Source: SAR92 clade bacterium H231
GTDB taxonomy: Bacteria; Pseudomonadota; Gammaproteobacteria; Pseudomonadales; Porticoccaceae
Direction: 5' to 3'
Assembly (NCBI GenBank): GCA_025153775.1
Contig: JAOALC010000002.1
Coordinates: forward strand, 310,001 to 374,000
DNA length: 64,000 nt
Shown: piece after piece, positions 44,507 through 53,548 of the stretch
Position numbering within the stretch: position 1 is the first letter of the stretch
Layout: the number at the start of each line of letters is the position of its first letter
Notes under the pieces: model-generated
Told to the model about the DNA's origin: nothing
Databases searched by the model: none
What the model saw: only the letters and a program-made list of their open reading frames with translations
Program-made: the position numbers and the translations under genes

Positions 44507-45892
44507 CTATTCTGAGGCTAATGCGCTCGCCCGTTTGCGCAGCTCAATGGCACTACTTAGATAATAATTTCTAGCCGTAGTCGTTAGCTTATCTTGTGCC
44601 AGTGCGGTCAATGCATCTGCTTTACGGAGCATGGCTGTTTTATTTTTTGGGTCAACGGCCAAAAGGTAATCACACAACATAGCTGCCCACTGATAGTCCT
44701 TCTCATTGATCGCACCAACAATCAAGTCAGCGAGTGCATCCTCGCTACCAGCCAGCTTTACGATACGCTGCGCTTCCTGTGCATCACTAAGAGGAAACAG
44801 GTTTGTCGCATTGCCATCAAACCATCCCAAATAACCACTAAAAATCGCACGAATCGCCCATTCGGGATTGCCATAATAGGGACGCAGATAATCAAGATTT
44901 TTATACTTCTCCGGCAGCACTACATAGTCCACCAGTTGATTCGGTGTCATTCCCTTATTAATACCCTCAACAGTCTTATCAAACAGAAAGAGTATTGCAT
45001 CCCTATAGTTGGCAAGCGTTTGATTAACCTCGTCCTTACCAATTATTGGGCGAGTGTGACCGCCAACCAGAGAGACAGCGCCCTCCTGCATTATCATATC
45101 GATCACATTGGCCCAGCCTCTAATATCTCGGTAAGGTGTGCCGCGAAGTGCATATAAATTGGGCCATGATTTATAAAAGTTATCGCCTGCAAAAACCACA
45201 TGCTCTGCCGGATACCATAGATAGAGACCATCATGAGTTTCTCCTGTGGCGGCAACCAGCTCCAAATCCAGGCCAGCTATATTGATTTTTTGTCGCTCTG
45301 AATTAAAAATATGAGATGGCCCTATCTTGTGATCAGCCCCCCATATACCGCCTTTCCTATCGGGCCAAAAAGCCTTGGCAATGCCATTATTAATGCGCTG
45401 CTCAGGAGATAACATGAAACCCGCCTGTTTTTTACCGCGTTTTTTTTGAATCAGGATTCCGGCTGACTCCAGTGTATACTGCTCATGGGGAAACCCCTCT
45501 CGGGCCCACACCTGAACATCCGTTGAATCCATAAAGGCGGAGGCACCATGAGTATGATCGGGGTGCCCATGAGTAAAGATAACCGCCTTCACTGGCTTAT
45601 CGACAATGCGCCGAAAATCCGCTCGTATTTCCCGACTGCTAGCCACATCTAATCCAGCATCGACGATCACTATGCCTTGCGGACCAACAATCATGCTGAC
45701 GGGCGAGACCGCATAGCCAACGGCGGTATAGACATTTTCCGAAACTCTGAGTATTTCCTTATTAAATTCTGCATTTCGGCTGAGCAATAGCCGAGTGGAG
45801 TCAGAGTCCATAGCCATAACATTACCAGCGGCTAAAAAAGTAGCCATAATGATGGACATCAACAGTGAAAAACCTGTGCCTTTTCTATTCAT
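44507..45892 (-). CDS. SdsA-like alkylsulfatase (metallo-beta-lactamase fold)
   Basis: A 461-residue secreted enzyme: MNRKGTGFSLLMSIIMATFL then AAGNVMAM is a signal peptide. The Zn motif VIFTHGHPDHTHGAS and SWPNLYALRGTPYRDIRGW are the hallmarks of SdsA1/COG2015-type alkyl sulfatases. The alkyl_sulf_dimr helical domain (YLGWFDGNATNLFPLSD) follows. It ends at 461, without the C-terminal SCP2-like domain of SdsA1 (about 650), so it is a short form. It cleaves sulfate esters by inverting attack. It lies after the TonB receptor gene and a strong terminator, so it probably has its own promoter. Confidence 0.88.
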   Translation of the reverse strand: MNRKGTGFSLLMSIIMATFLAAGNVMAMDSDSTRLLLSRNAEFNKEILRVSENVYTAVGYAVSPVSMIVGPQGIVIVDAGLDVASSREIRADFRRIVDKPVKAVIFTHGHPDHTHGASAFMDSTDVQVWAREGFPHEQYTLESAGILIQKKRGKKQAGFMLSPEQRINNGIAKAFWPDRKGGIWGADHKIGPSHIFNSERQKINIAGLDLELVAATGETHDGLYLWYPAEHVVFAGDNFYKSWPNLYALRGTPYRDIRGWANVIDMIMQEGAVSLVGGHTRPIIGKDEVNQTLANYRDAILFLFDKTVEGINKGMTPNQLVDYVVLPEKYKNLDYLRPYYGNPEWAIRAIFSGYLGWFDGNATNLFPLSDAQEAQRIVKLAGSEDALADLIVGAINEKDYQWAAMLCDYLLAVDPKNKTAMLRKADALTALAQDKLTTTARNYYLSSAIELRKRASALASE

Positions 45893-45934
45893 TCTGCCAC
45901 TTCCAATACCAATAATTTCACAACGATAGAGTAC

Positions 45935-46000
45935 AAAACCTCTCCGGGATTAAGCAATCCCGGAGAGGTTTTTCACATACTAGGGGAGAGATAGTATGTG
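45935..46000 (-). terminator. Double-hairpin terminator after TonB receptor
   Basis: On the minus strand, CACATACTA...TAGTATGTG (45974-46000) is followed by a perfect 13-bp stem, CCTCTCCGGGATT against AATCCCGGAGAGG (45939-45968), ending in TTTT. It separates the TonB receptor from the alkylsulfatase gene. It is the strongest single-strand terminator in the right half. Confidence 0.88.
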
Positions 46001-46011
46001 TAACCTGGGAG

Positions 46012-48426
46012 CTAGAAATCTACGCTGATTGAGGCCCCAATAGTCCGGGTAGATGCACTGGTAACTCGACACAGGGCATTCATATGCATAGCCGATCGAG
46101 CATTTACTGTATTACCCAAAATAGCATTTCCATCGTTGATTAATACGCCACCACAAAAATTTTCATCGGAGAGGTTTTTACCGTACAGCGACAGATTGTA
46201 CTGCTGTGCCTGACCAAACCGATAGCTGATATTCGCATTCAGCAATGTATAGGCATCTACGCTTAACTGATCTATAACATTGTTATTACCGTTGGTTGCA
46301 GTCGCCTTAACCTGCTCACCGGTATGGGCAATATTACCGGTTAGAGTCAGCAAGTTACCATTGTCGAGTGCATATTCTTGCGACGCAAGCAGGTTAAAGG
46401 AGAAGCTTGGAGAGCTTGCTAATTCGGCGCCAGCAAAAAAGTTTGCGCTATCGCCAGCATCAGTCACTTCGGTATCAAGTAAAGAGAATCCCGCCTGCAA
46501 ATATAAGCCGCTGTCTCCACCATATTTTACATTGAAATCGAGTCCCTTTATCTCAGACTCCAGCGCGTTATCAAGTGTAGGGACGCCTCGGGCAGTAACA
46601 AATTGCTGCAAGTTTTCGTAGATGTATTGGAACGCAGCCGCATCCAGTTGAACCCTTGAATCCAGGAAATCACCTTTGTAACCAATCTCCCAGGCATCTA
46701 AAGATTCCGGCTCAAGCCGAGTCTCTTCCAGACCACTAATCACATTGGCAAGAGGTACAAGAGCATAGACAGGGCGGGTATCCAGTGCTGAACCCTTAAA
46801 GCCTCTGGAATTGCTAAGGTAGACCATTGAGTTTTCTGATGCCTTCCAATCCAACTTAACGGTATAGCCAATATCTTTGTTATCCAGATTCTGGGTAACC
46901 TGTCGAGCAATTAGGTAACCGTTGGCATCGTAGCCCTCAGTGCCCGGATTCTGAGCTGCAACAAGTGCCGCAATATCATCTTGGAAATAGGTCGTTGACT
47001 GGGAATCACCGGCAACATTGGGAGAAGAAGGCGTGTAATGTCCTTCTATTTCTTCATCAGACCAACGTAGGCCCGCAGTTAAGGTCAGTGCATCGCTGAA
47101 ATCATACTCACCCTGAAAATAAACACTTAGATTTTCCTTGGTGTGATCCAATTGAACATTAGGAACTTGCATACCATTTTTAAATGCTCCCCGTGCACCG
47201 CGCAGTCCAGTGTAAGAAGTAGCATCATCATCGAGATAGTACAGACCCGCAATCCAGCGATACTGTTCATCCGCACTTGAAACTAAACGAAGTTCCTGCT
47301 GAAAAGTATCTCGATCGTCTTGGTGAAAAGTATGTAAGCCCAGCGTAGCGCCTCCATCATTATCATTGGCATTTTTAAAATCGAGGTTATCCAACGAGGT
47401 CATAGAGGTAAAGGTAGCCCAGGGAAGTTCATAATCTACCTTTAAGTAAAAACCAGACGTATCCAGCGTCTCAATACCAAAGTTTTGTGCTGTGGTATCC
47501 CAGGAACCTGTAGAGGGATCTGTTGCCGGATCGTCGGCATTGCCGCCATCACGGCTCAGACAATTTGTGTTCACGCCAAAATCAATAATACCTGTTGCGG
47601 GTGCATCGGCACAGAGTGCACCGGACCCGTCCGGAGATCTAGTACCCACAGCCTTAATAGCCGTACTGTTATTGTCGGATTTTAGCGCGTGCATATTAAA
47701 GGTGACGCTTGTTAGATCAGATGGCTCCCAAAGCAAGGTTATACGACCGGCCTTAGAGTCCTCGTCGCCATATCGCTTACCATTGCTAACCGACGTAAAT
47801 GCACCGCCATCATCAACAGTTTGCATTGCAACTCGGGCGGCAAGGTTATCTGAGATATCAAATCCTATGGCAAGCTCGGTTTCAACATGGCTGTTACTCC
47901 CCCACTTAACGGTTGCCTCGCCTTCAGTACCAGCGCCAATTTCTGGTTTTACGCTAATATAGTTAACTGCACCACCTGTGGTGTTTAGTCCAAATAATGT
48001 ATTTTGCGGGCCTTTGAGAATCTCTACGCGCTCCATATCATATAACGCTGACTTTGCATGAAAACCACTGGTCAGCGTCACACCATCAAAGTACTGACCA
48101 ACAGCAGAGGCGGCTGTAATATGAACGTCGCTAGTTCCAACGCCGCGCAAAAAGTAATTTCGGTTTGACCCCTGTTGTGTTGCGGATGCAAAGCCCGGCG
48201 TCAGATCAACCAGATCACTTGCATTGGTGACACCTAATGTTTTCATTGTTTCGCCAGTAAAGGCACTAACTGCAACGGGAACATCCTGAAGAGACTCAGA
48301 ACGTTTTTGAGCAGTAACAATAATTTCGTCAAGCGCGCCATAGGCGAATGTAGGGCCAATTAAAACTGCAGAACCCAACACAACCTGTGCTGTAGATTTT
48401 TGAAATTTATTTTTATAGAAACTCAT
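46012..48426 (-). CDS. TonB-dependent receptor (804 residues)
   Basis: An outer-membrane receptor with signal peptide (FQKSTAQVVLGSAVLIGPTF) and TonB box/plug start LDEIIVTAQKRSESLQDVPVAVS. The plug continues to RVEILKGPQNTLFGLNTTGGAVNY, then a barrel ending ASISVDF. This is the FepA/CirA-like class frequently amplified in aromatic-degrading sphingomonads and marine Gammaproteobacteria; some members import lignin-derived aromatics. It is divergent from a LysR gene (48661) and sealed off by a double terminator. The substrate is not determinable; an aromatic or sulfated aromatic compound is inferred from context. Confidence 0.92.
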   Translation of the reverse strand: MSFYKNKFQKSTAQVVLGSAVLIGPTFAYGALDEIIVTAQKRSESLQDVPVAVSAFTGETMKTLGVTNASDLVDLTPGFASATQQGSNRNYFLRGVGTSDVHITAASAVGQYFDGVTLTSGFHAKSALYDMERVEILKGPQNTLFGLNTTGGAVNYISVKPEIGAGTEGEATVKWGSNSHVETELAIGFDISDNLAARVAMQTVDDGGAFTSVSNGKRYGDEDSKAGRITLLWEPSDLTSVTFNMHALKSDNNSTAIKAVGTRSPDGSGALCADAPATGIIDFGVNTNCLSRDGGNADDPATDPSTGSWDTTAQNFGIETLDTSGFYLKVDYELPWATFTSMTSLDNLDFKNANDNDGGATLGLHTFHQDDRDTFQQELRLVSSADEQYRWIAGLYYLDDDATSYTGLRGARGAFKNGMQVPNVQLDHTKENLSVYFQGEYDFSDALTLTAGLRWSDEEIEGHYTPSSPNVAGDSQSTTYFQDDIAALVAAQNPGTEGYDANGYLIARQVTQNLDNKDIGYTVKLDWKASENSMVYLSNSRGFKGSALDTRPVYALVPLANVISGLEETRLEPESLDAWEIGYKGDFLDSRVQLDAAAFQYIYENLQQFVTARGVPTLDNALESEIKGLDFNVKYGGDSGLYLQAGFSLLDTEVTDAGDSANFFAGAELASSPSFSFNLLASQEYALDNGNLLTLTGNIAHTGEQVKATATNGNNNVIDQLSVDAYTLLNANISYRFGQAQQYNLSLYGKNLSDENFCGGVLINDGNAILGNTVNARSAMHMNALCRVTSASTRTIGASISVDF

Positions 48427-48625
48427 AGGAACCCCCTCCCTATTTTTATTAGTACCTTGAACTGAAATCCATCACCCGAGCATTTATGCTTGATAAGTAA
48501 TTTCATTACGCACTCAACTGTGCCCGTTACAAGAATGATCTCGCCTTTTAATTTGTCTAATGTGGCGAGAGTGGTAATATATAACCACTCACTAAGGATG
48601 ATAATACACCAAAGATCAGTCTCAC

Positions 48626-48646
48626 CGTTCGTGAAACACGTTTAAT
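48626..48646. promoter_or_regulatory. LysR-type operator candidate in the TonB receptor/LysR intergenic region
   Basis: CGTTCGTGAAACACGTTTAA includes the dyad CGTG-AAA-CACG at 48630-48640. It lies 20 bp before the LysR start and about 200 bp from the receptor start. TTCGTGAAACACG matches 10 of 13 positions of TTCGCAAAACGCG in the ligAB and second-receptor modules, suggesting related operators. Confidence 0.5.
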
Positions 48647-48660
48647 AAATAGGTAGTGAA

Positions 48661-49629
48661 ATGAATGAACTTGAATGTATACGAGCCTTTGTAAAAGTAG
48701 TTGAAGTCGGCAGTTTCGCCGAGACTGCTCGTCAAACGAACACTGCAAAATCTGTTATTACCAAGCGCGTCAATCAACTTGAAGACCATCTGGAATTACA
48801 ACTACTGCGGCGCTCAACACGGAAACTAACTATTACCGAGGGCGGTGCCGACTTTTATGAAAGAGCGGTTCGTGTGCTCTCCGAACTCGATGATGCCAAG
48901 ACATCCGTTAGTGGCGTAGAGTGGGGCTTAACCGGAACCTTCAGGGTTAGCTGTATCTCGTCCTTTATCCATAGCCATATCGCAGATGACCTCTGTGAGT
49001 TTCAAAATGAACATCCAGAATTAACAGTGGAACTCGAGCAACATGATAGGTTTTGTGATCCGGTCCAAGAAGGTTTCGATGTCTGTTTGCAAACAGGACA
49101 AAACTCCAGTGGCATTCTCGAAGTCTCCGAAATATTTCCAGTTCGGCGGCTGATCGCAGCAACTCCTGAATATATCAAAAATAACGGATTGCCATCGAAG
49201 CCAGATGATCTTCCGCAACACAGGTTTTGCCACAATACATTTATCGAACCTGACTGCTGCATTAATTTATCCTTCCCAAAAGGAATCAAGCCCATACCCA
49301 TTCAACCAATAATACAGACCAATACAATCTGGATGTTGCGTGCAGCCGTTTTGAGCAATGAATATATGGCAGTAATGCCTGCTTTTTTTATTGAGAAAGA
49401 GATTATTAGCGGTAGGCTTGTCGCTGTTCTGCCCGAGGTTCAGCTTAAGAGCATAATGATATCGGCCTTTTATCGCCGTTCATCTTTTGTGCCTATGAAG
49501 GTAAGAATATTTATCGACTTTTTACGCAGGAAATATGGCGACAAACCACCTTGGGAAAACAAATTACTCGATGCCCGACCAGAGCTATCTTTCGCCCTGG
49601 GATCTAGAGTCACAAATAAAATAGGATAA
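48661..49629 (+). CDS. LysR-family transcriptional regulator
   Basis: A 322-residue LysR protein. The N-terminal winged helix ECIRAFVKVVEVGSFAETAR-QTNTAKSVITKRVNQLEDHL is followed by an effector domain (LTGTFRVSCISSFIHSHIAD to FIDFLRRKYGD). It has normal LysR length, unlike the two-domain regulator at 34.6 kb. It is divergent from the TonB receptor gene, whose expression it probably controls, and convergent with the peroxiredoxin-like gene. Confidence 0.9.
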   Translation: MNELECIRAFVKVVEVGSFAETARQTNTAKSVITKRVNQLEDHLELQLLRRSTRKLTITEGGADFYERAVRVLSELDDAKTSVSGVEWGLTGTFRVSCISSFIHSHIADDLCEFQNEHPELTVELEQHDRFCDPVQEGFDVCLQTGQNSSGILEVSEIFPVRRLIAATPEYIKNNGLPSKPDDLPQHRFCHNTFIEPDCCINLSFPKGIKPIPIQPIIQTNTIWMLRAAVLSNEYMAVMPAFFIEKEIISGRLVAVLPEVQLKSIMISAFYRRSSFVPMKVRIFIDFLRRKYGDKPPWENKLLDARPELSFALGSRVTNKIG

Positions 49630-49686
49630 AGAATGAATCCAGGACTTGTTTGATTATCTCTCTACTTCAATCCCAACAGGCGGAGT

Positions 49687-50202
49687 CTAGGATGATCCAC
49701 GCGGATCGCGATCGCTGTGCACAGCTAAAAAATCTACATAACGCAAAATATCATCCGGTAACACTCGAGCAAATGCGGTAGAAGCTATCCATGCTGCCTG
49801 AACCCTGCTCTGGTTATTAATTAGAAATGTGGCCGGCTCGCAAAACAATGGCATTTCAATATCCTTCTCACGCTTTGATATAAAAACGCCCATTGCCCGA
49901 GCTCGATCTATAGGCATCTCATAGCCAATAGCTAATCTGAATAATCCATAGTCTTTTGCCATCGCACTGGCTCTTGCCTCTGTGTCAGCACTGACCGCCA
50001 ATATATCCACGCCCCGTGCGGCAAACTCATTCTGCAGCCTCTCGAGACTTTGCAACTGGGTTTTACAGTGCCCACACCACATGCCGCGATATATAGTCAG
50101 CAGCAACATTGAGCCCGATGGCTGAGTAGAGCTGGACCAGCTACCCCCATTTAAAAGACTAATTTTAAATTCAGGTAATAGCTCTCCGGTTTTATTACTC
50201 AT
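49687..50202 (-). CDS. Peroxiredoxin-like (AhpC/TSA-fold) protein
   Basis: A 171-residue thioredoxin-fold protein. The motif TIYRGMWCGHCKTQLQSLERL has a Cys-Gly-His-Cys pair in place of the single Cys of classical peroxiredoxins, followed by GVDILAVSADTEARASAMAK. It matches the redoxin/peroxiredoxin-like group seen beside aromatic catabolic genes. I start it at ATG 50202, with GGAG 8 bases upstream; GTG at 50208 is too close to that site. It is the last gene on this strand after the aldehyde dehydrogenase, 73 bp away. Confidence 0.82.
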   Translation of the reverse strand: MSNKTGELLPEFKISLLNGGSWSSSTQPSGSMLLLTIYRGMWCGHCKTQLQSLERLQNEFAARGVDILAVSADTEARASAMAKDYGLFRLAIGYEMPIDRARAMGVFISKREKDIEMPLFCEPATFLINNQSRVQAAWIASTAFARVLPDDILRYVDFLAVHSDRDPRGSS

Positions 50203-50281
50203 GGTCACTTCTCCACCTTATATTCGATGATTCTATTTCTCTCTGAGTCACTGATACCTCCGGGAGAGTTGAATGAGTCTG

Positions 50282-51730
50282 CTATGTCTGGATGGTTACC
50301 CACTTTAAATCGGTAAAGGCATCTAGGTCTGCCTCTGTTCCCTCTCGGCCAAAGCCACTGTCACCAACACCGCCAAAAGGTACATGGGCCTCATCGGTTA
50401 GTGAGGGTCCATTTATATGCACCATGCCGGCTTCAATTCTTTTTGCAAAGCTCATAGCACGATGAATATTGGCTGTGTAAATGGCCGAACTCAGTCCGTA
50501 GTTGGTATTATTTGCTTCTGCTACGACCTCTTCAAAATCTGAAAATCGGTACACACAGACGACTGGCCCAAATGTCTCTTCCTTAAATACATCCATATCC
50601 GGAGTCACATCTAGCAGCACAGTGGGTGCACAGCGATTGCCATCCCAGGTTCCCCCAGCTGCAACCGTTGCACCTTTAATGCGCGCATCTTCAATATGCC
50701 GTCTCACTCGTTCACGCTGACGCTCGCTTATTAGCGGACCAATAATAGTGTCAGGATCACGCAAGTCGCCCATACCAAGGTTACCAGCGATAGCCACATA
50801 CATTTTGGTGAACTGCTCATAAATAGCCTCGTGGACATAGACTCGGCTCGATCCAATACAGGCCTGCCCCTGATGAGTAAATATGCCGCGTACTGCGCCT
50901 GGTACTGCCTCCTTAAGATCAGCATCATCCATAATCACCAAAGGATTTTTGCCGCCCAGTTCTAGGGTGACATGCTTATTATGTTGCGCACAAAGTTTTT
51001 GAATGTGTTTACCGACCACCGTTGAACCGGTAAAGGTCACAGACTTAACCAGCGGATGGCCGGTAAGGGCATCACCTATATCGTAACCATTGCCAGCCAC
51101 CACATTTAGGGCGCCTGCTGGAAATCCTGCGTCGCTTATAAGCTCGGCAAACTTCAGAGAAAGAACCGGATGTTCTTCCGAGGGCAGCATAACCACTGTA
51201 CTCCCAGTAGCCAGCGCGTTTGCGCATAGGCGACTAGCTTTAATAAGAGGCACATTAAACGGGGTAATAACTGCTACTACACCCCGCGCCTCACGCCAGG
51301 TCATGCTAATGCGTCCCGGATAATCAGAAGGCAGTGTTTTGCCTGTCAGATTACGTACCATCCCCACGGCTGCGCGAATAAATGAGATAGCCTTATTGGT
51401 TTCGAATTCAGCCTTTTTACGTGTAGACCCGCCCTCGTCGTGGAGGATATCTATAAAGTCCTCCTTTCGTTTTTCAAGCAGTTCAGCGGCTTTACATAAC
51501 CAGGCTTCCCGATCATTGGTCGTAGACTGACTGTAGCTTGCAAAGGCTGCGTAGGCAGAATTAACCGCAGTATTTATATCCTCGACTGTACCTCGCGCAA
51601 CAATCCCGTATAGGCTGTCATCTATTGGATTAAGAGATTCCAAGACGTCGCTGCCGGAGGGAGAGAGCTCTTGCCCATCAATCCAATGACCCATGGTTTT
51701 ACTGGTATTCACTGCCATCATAATATCCAT
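50282..51730 (-). CDS. Aldehyde dehydrogenase (benzaldehyde/vanillin type)
   Basis: A 482-residue NAD(P)-dependent ALDH. Catalytic Cys in FTHQGQACIGSSRVYV, Glu in VTLELGGKNPLV and the NAD-binding FTGSTVVGKHIQKL are intact. The wording (TPFNVPLIKASRLCANALATG) resembles vanillin/benzaldehyde dehydrogenases such as LigV. It would oxidise an aromatic aldehyde to a hydroxybenzoate that could enter through PobA or directly as protocatechuate. The SDR gene lies 8 bp upstream on the same strand, giving an alcohol-to-aldehyde-to-acid pair (inferred). Confidence 0.88.
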   Translation of the reverse strand: MDIMMAVNTSKTMGHWIDGQELSPSGSDVLESLNPIDDSLYGIVARGTVEDINTAVNSAYAAFASYSQSTTNDREAWLCKAAELLEKRKEDFIDILHDEGGSTRKKAEFETNKAISFIRAAVGMVRNLTGKTLPSDYPGRISMTWREARGVVAVITPFNVPLIKASRLCANALATGSTVVMLPSEEHPVLSLKFAELISDAGFPAGALNVVAGNGYDIGDALTGHPLVKSVTFTGSTVVGKHIQKLCAQHNKHVTLELGGKNPLVIMDDADLKEAVPGAVRGIFTHQGQACIGSSRVYVHEAIYEQFTKMYVAIAGNLGMGDLRDPDTIIGPLISERQRERVRRHIEDARIKGATVAAGGTWDGNRCAPTVLLDVTPDMDVFKEETFGPVVCVYRFSDFEEVVAEANNTNYGLSSAIYTANIHRAMSFAKRIEAGMVHINGPSLTDEAHVPFGGVGDSGFGREGTEADLDAFTDLKWVTIQT

Positions 51731-51738
51731 TTATAGTT

Positions 51739-52494
51739 TTAGAGGTTTACTTTGCCGCCATCCACGTTCAGTGTTTGGCCAGTGACAAAATTACTATCGG
51801 GCGTAATCAGATACATCAATGTGCCCAACAGATCCTCTGGCAGCATTTCACGCTTGATCGAACGGGATTGAATCGTTGGCGCTCGGGCTGGATCAAATCC
51901 AGTGTTTCCCTGCAAAGCTTCACTTTCGGTTAAACCAGGGGCGATTGCATTCACTTGAATATTCTTGTCGCCCAGCTCGCGACCATGGCAACGGGTAAGC
52001 GCTATCACAGCACCTTTGGACGCGGTGTAGTGGGACAGACCTGGCGCGCCATAATAAAAAGTACCAGAGGCTATATTGACGATTTTTCCCCCGCCTGCGC
52101 GCAGCATTGCTGGAACGACCGCTCTTGTCGCCTGATGCACACCTCGCGCATTGACCGTCATCACTTTATCGAATTCGTCATTATCGATCTGCATAAATGG
52201 TTTAGGTTGCAGAGCCGCAAAAATCGATGCGTTATTGACAAGAATATCCAAACTGCCAAATGCCTTCTCAGTGGCCTCAACCATTGCTGCAAGATTATCG
52301 TCCGATGTCACATCTACGCTGATGCCTATCGCTGAGCCACCACTTTTGGTGATTGCTTCGACAGTACCCTTGGTATCCAGTACATCTGTCACTACAACAT
52401 TGGCACCCTCCTGCGCCATGCGTTTTGCCATTACTGCGCCAATGCCACGGCCCGCGCCGGTAATAACTACTGTTTTTCCTGCCAATCGACTCAT
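51739..52494 (-). CDS. Short-chain dehydrogenase/reductase
   Basis: A 251-residue classical SDR. The cofactor site TGAGRGIGAVMAKRMA, NNASIFAA, catalytic Ser in NIASGTFYYGAPG and Tyr-x-x-x-Lys in HYTASKGAVIALT are present. The Asp after the second strand (VVVTDVLD) suggests NAD+ preference. It lies between a GST and the aldehyde dehydrogenase with gaps of 13 and 8 bp, so it probably oxidises a benzylic alcohol or a lignin-like C-alpha alcohol, as LigD does. The substrate is unproven. Confidence 0.88.
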   Translation of the reverse strand: MSRLAGKTVVITGAGRGIGAVMAKRMAQEGANVVVTDVLDTKGTVEAITKSGGSAIGISVDVTSDDNLAAMVEATEKAFGSLDILVNNASIFAALQPKPFMQIDNDEFDKVMTVNARGVHQATRAVVPAMLRAGGGKIVNIASGTFYYGAPGLSHYTASKGAVIALTRCHGRELGDKNIQVNAIAPGLTESEALQGNTGFDPARAPTIQSRSIKREMLPEDLLGTLMYLITPDSNFVTGQTLNVDGGKVNL

Positions 52495-52507
52495 TTCTCT
52501 ATCCTTC

Positions 52508-53320
52508 TTAAATCTTTACTTCAATTATTTCGGCGACTTCAGGCCAGCTTTGACGTCCAAAAACCAGCAGATCATTAGTCAATTTTTCAGGACACCAGTC
52601 GAGAATCGCTGGCTTAAAGCTTGGTATTTCCTGAATACGCTGCCACCAGTTAGCGAGGTGCGGTAAACGATCTTCCCACCAACCAGACATACCCATCATG
52701 GCCACACGATTTACATAGGGTGTTAGAGCAACATCTGCCAGACCAAACTCGTCACTGCACAACCACTTAGTCTGCTGCAAATCTGAGTCCATCTGTTTTA
52801 AATATTTATCGTAGAGCCTGACTTTATCTCTGGCGCCAGGCGCATCAAAGCCATACTTCACTACTTGCTTTTTGTACCCGGCCCAATCTGCCGTAACCGA
52901 ATGGTCTGGCGTAGAGGCAAGGAATTCTTCTAATTCTTTTTCACTGAGATTCTTTCTAACAATGTGCCGATGGGCGCTGGCAAATGTCAGCGTGCCGCAG
53001 GCAGGGTGCAGATGCTCATCGAGGATTTTGGTCCAGTAACGGGTTTTAACGTATTCGAAGGGATCTTTTGGCGTCAGTTGTTTTTCGGGAAAAGCCAGAT
53101 CCAGATATTCCATAATTACTGTTGATTCATTGAGGATCTTGCCGTCATGAATCAAGCTTGGAACAACTGCCTTAGGGTTGATTTTGATATACTCAGGCTC
53201 AAACTGCTCGCCCTTTAAGATATCTACATAATGGGCTTCAAAATTCAGGTCTTTGAGAATCATTGCCCAGCGCACCTTTGCTGCGCAAACTGAAGAACCA
53301 TGGTGATACAGGTCTAACAT
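52508..53320 (-). CDS. LigF-like glutathione transferase (270 residues)
   Basis: A long GST. The N-terminal domain reads MLDLYHHGSSVCAAKVRWAM, EYIKINPKAVVPSLIHDGK and LNESTVIMEYLDLAFPE; the C-terminal helices run to DWCPEKL. INPKAVVPSLIHDGK and NESTVIMEYL closely parallel the beta-etherase LigF (INPRGQVPALWHDGK and TESTVICEYL), and the length is similar. It is the first gene of a GST-SDR-ALDH operon. By LigD-LigF logic it might cleave an aryl ether after oxidation; halogen removal by thiolysis is another option. Neither is proven. Confidence 0.85.
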   Translation of the reverse strand: MLDLYHHGSSVCAAKVRWAMILKDLNFEAHYVDILKGEQFEPEYIKINPKAVVPSLIHDGKILNESTVIMEYLDLAFPEKQLTPKDPFEYVKTRYWTKILDEHLHPACGTLTFASAHRHIVRKNLSEKELEEFLASTPDHSVTADWAGYKKQVVKYGFDAPGARDKVRLYDKYLKQMDSDLQQTKWLCSDEFGLADVALTPYVNRVAMMGMSGWWEDRLPHLANWWQRIQEIPSFKPAILDWCPEKLTNDLLVFGRQSWPEVAEIIEVKI

Positions 53321-53347
53321 AATTTACTTCCTAATCGAAAATTTTAA

Positions 53348-53372
53348 AATGTCGGTTTGTTAGACTGACATT
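53348..53372. promoter_or_regulatory. Inverted repeat upstream of the GST-SDR-ALDH operon
   Basis: AATGTC at 53348-53353 pairs with GACATT at 53367-53372 across 13 nt. It lies about 28 bp before the GST start codon on the minus strand. A role as operator for this operon is possible, but its two arms are short. Confidence 0.4.
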
Positions 53373-53548
53373 GATAACGATAAAAAAATGCAGCTATTTG
53401 CACCCTAGAATCAAAAACCCTCTGTGCATAGCTTCATCGTAATACCTTGTTACTCTTTCAAGCCTGCTTAACACAGACCCGCATCCGGACGAGTTACTTT
53501 TTTAAATTTTTGGCGATCCGGCCGGAGGGGTCACGATAGTTTTAAACC

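Noticed and set aside
44594-45157. A 187-codon open frame antisense to the alkylsulfatase-like gene
   Set aside because: It has no ribosome site and no recognisable domain, and it overlaps conserved sequence of the real gene.
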